The notes under the pieces: generated by a model
What the model saw: only the letters and a program-made list of their open reading frames with translations
Told to the model about the DNA's origin: nothing
The model's database searches: none
Shown: one piece after another, positions 63,139 through 64,000 of the stretch
How positions within the stretch are numbered: the first letter of the stretch is position 1
Layout of the letters: each line of letters begins with the position of its first letter
Origin: JBLHKT01 sp043101615
GTDB taxonomy: Bacteria; Planctomycetota; Phycisphaerae; Phycisphaerales; UBA1924
DNA: 64,000 bases
Direction: 5' to 3'
Assembly (NCBI GenBank): GCA_043101615.1
Contig: JBICID010000089.1
Location: 1-64,000 of the forward strand
Program-made: the position numbers and the translations under genes

Positions 63139-64000
63139 CACGCACGGGGGGACGAGCCGCCCTCATCACGATGCTCGCGGCCCTGCTGGGCCTGCTCACG
63201 CCCGACGCGCTCGGGCAGGCCGGCCCGGTGCGCCCGGACCGGTCGCCCGCGCCGACGGTGTCGTCGCTGGCGGGCGAGGGGTTCTCGGCCAACGCGCTGC
63301 GGGCGATCGCGGACGCCGGCACGGCGCTGTCCGGGGACGGCGCGTCGGGCGGGAGCGGTGGGGCGGGCGGCGAGGGGGACGGTCTGTCGGTCGGCCTGAA
63401 CATCATGCTGCTGCTGACGGTGATCGCGCTGGTGCCGTCGGTCATGCTGATGACCACGTGCTTCGTGCGGATCCTGATCGTGCTGGGCCTGCTGCGACAG
63501 GCTCTCGGCACGCAGTCGCTCCCGCCGGCGCAGGTGATCACGGGGCTGGCGCTGTTCATGACGGCCCTGGTGATGCAGCCCACGCTGGACCGGATCTGGA
63601 ACGAGGCGGTCGTTCCCTACCAGAACGGCGAGATCCGCGACTACGACACGCTCTGGGCCAGCGGCGTGCAGCCGCTGCGCGACTTCATGTTCGACCAGAT
63701 CGAGGCCACCGACAACTGGTCCAGCCTCTACCTGATGCTCAACTACCGCGGCATCGACACCACCGATCCCGGCTCCCTGACCCGCGCCGACGTGCCCACC
63801 GCGGCCCTGGTGCCCGCGTACATGCTCGCCGAGCTCAAGACCGCGTTCCTCATGGGCTTCCGCGTCTACCTGCCGTTCCTGGTGATCGACCTGGTCATCG
63901 CGAGCCTGCTCATCTCCATGAGCATGATGATGCTCCCGCCCATCCTGGTGTCGGTCCCGTTCAAAATCCTGCTGTTCGTGCTCGTGGACGGATGGACCCT
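63135..64000 (+). CDS. fliP: Flagellar biosynthesis protein FliP (cut by window edge)
   Basis: FliP forms the core of the type III export gate. The visible 288 codons start with ATG overlapping the fliO stop. A signal peptide (LITMLAALLGLLTPDALGQA), a Gly-rich linker, then the FliP body: LLLTVIALVPSVMLMTTCFV, LRQALGTQSLPPAQVITGLA, PAYMLAELKTAFLMGFRVYL and the last helices up to FKILLFVLVDGW. The gene continues beyond the window but little is missing. Confidence 0.95.
   Translation, partial: MTRTGGRAALITMLAALLGLLTPDALGQAGPVRPDRSPAPTVSSLAGEGFSANALRAIADAGTALSGDGASGGSGGAGGEGDGLSVGLNIMLLLTVIALVPSVMLMTTCFVRILIVLGLLRQALGTQSLPPAQVITGLALFMTALVMQPTLDRIWNEAVVPYQNGEIRDYDTLWASGVQPLRDFMFDQIEATDNWSSLYLMLNYRGIDTTDPGSLTRADVPTAALVPAYMLAELKTAFLMGFRVYLPFLVIDLVIASLLISMSMMMLPPILVSVPFKILLFVLVDGWT

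Overview
The window comes from a high-GC (roughly 70% by eye), Gram-negative, flagellated bacterium. The dense GC-rich coding, the lipid A enzyme LpxI, several small proteins that resemble planctomycete families, and an SwrD/FlbD-type flagellar operon together suggest a Planctomycetota genome, probably Phycisphaerae. That placement is an inference; there is no 16S rRNA in the window. No CRISPR array, transposase, integrase or prophage module was seen.

Layout. 1-6.3 kb (minus strand): a translation/transcription operon nusA-infB-ylxP(DUF503)-rbfA, with rbfA cut by the window edge. It is preceded by a structured 355-bp leader and by an isolated fliM. 6.5-8.5 kb: dsbD, followed by a tRNA-Gly(GCC) with its own promoter and terminator. 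8.8-14.3 kb: accessory genes (secreted ClpP-like protein, DUF2200, a GC-poorer LysM membrane protein, a secreted metallophosphoesterase). 14.3-19.6 kb (minus): a sigma-54 response regulator/histidine kinase pair and ileS. 19.9-26.5 kb: a GH13 amylase, a DUF2617-like protein, a HEAT-like protein translationally coupled to a small membrane protein, a lipase-like hydrolase, ExoD and a small coiled-coil protein. 26.5-30.5 kb (minus): a chimeric gene made of a lipase-like N-terminus fused to the duplicated 3' end of ispG, then a SulP transporter, then ispG itself. 30.5-43.6 kb: housekeeping and regulatory genes (zinc-ribbon membrane protein, GNAT, Fur-like, PilZ, obg, nucleotidyltransferase, hpf, TlyA-like methyltransferase, lpxI) and an envelope operon (hypothetical, lipoprotein, RDD protein), then a TPR protein. 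43.6-64 kb (plus): a continuous flagellar supercluster.

How the flagellar genes fit together. A FlgN-like protein, a cytoplasmic histidine kinase and an NtrC-type activator sit immediately upstream of a strong sigma-54 promoter (46528-46542) that precedes flgB. The order is then flgB-flgC-fliE-fliF-fliG-fliH-fliI-fliJ-motE-like-fliK-flgD-TIGR02530-like-flgE-flbD/swrD-motA-motB-fliL-fliN-fliO-fliP. This covers rod, MS ring, switch, export ATPase, hook, stator and export gate genes, with many 4-nt start/stop overlaps. The switch gene fliM is not between fliL and fliN; it lies 55 kb away next to nusA.

The most unusual object is the in-frame chimera at 26550-27110, whose last 84 codons nearly duplicate the end of ispG 2.6 kb away. 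It is bordered by a G-rich tandem repeat.
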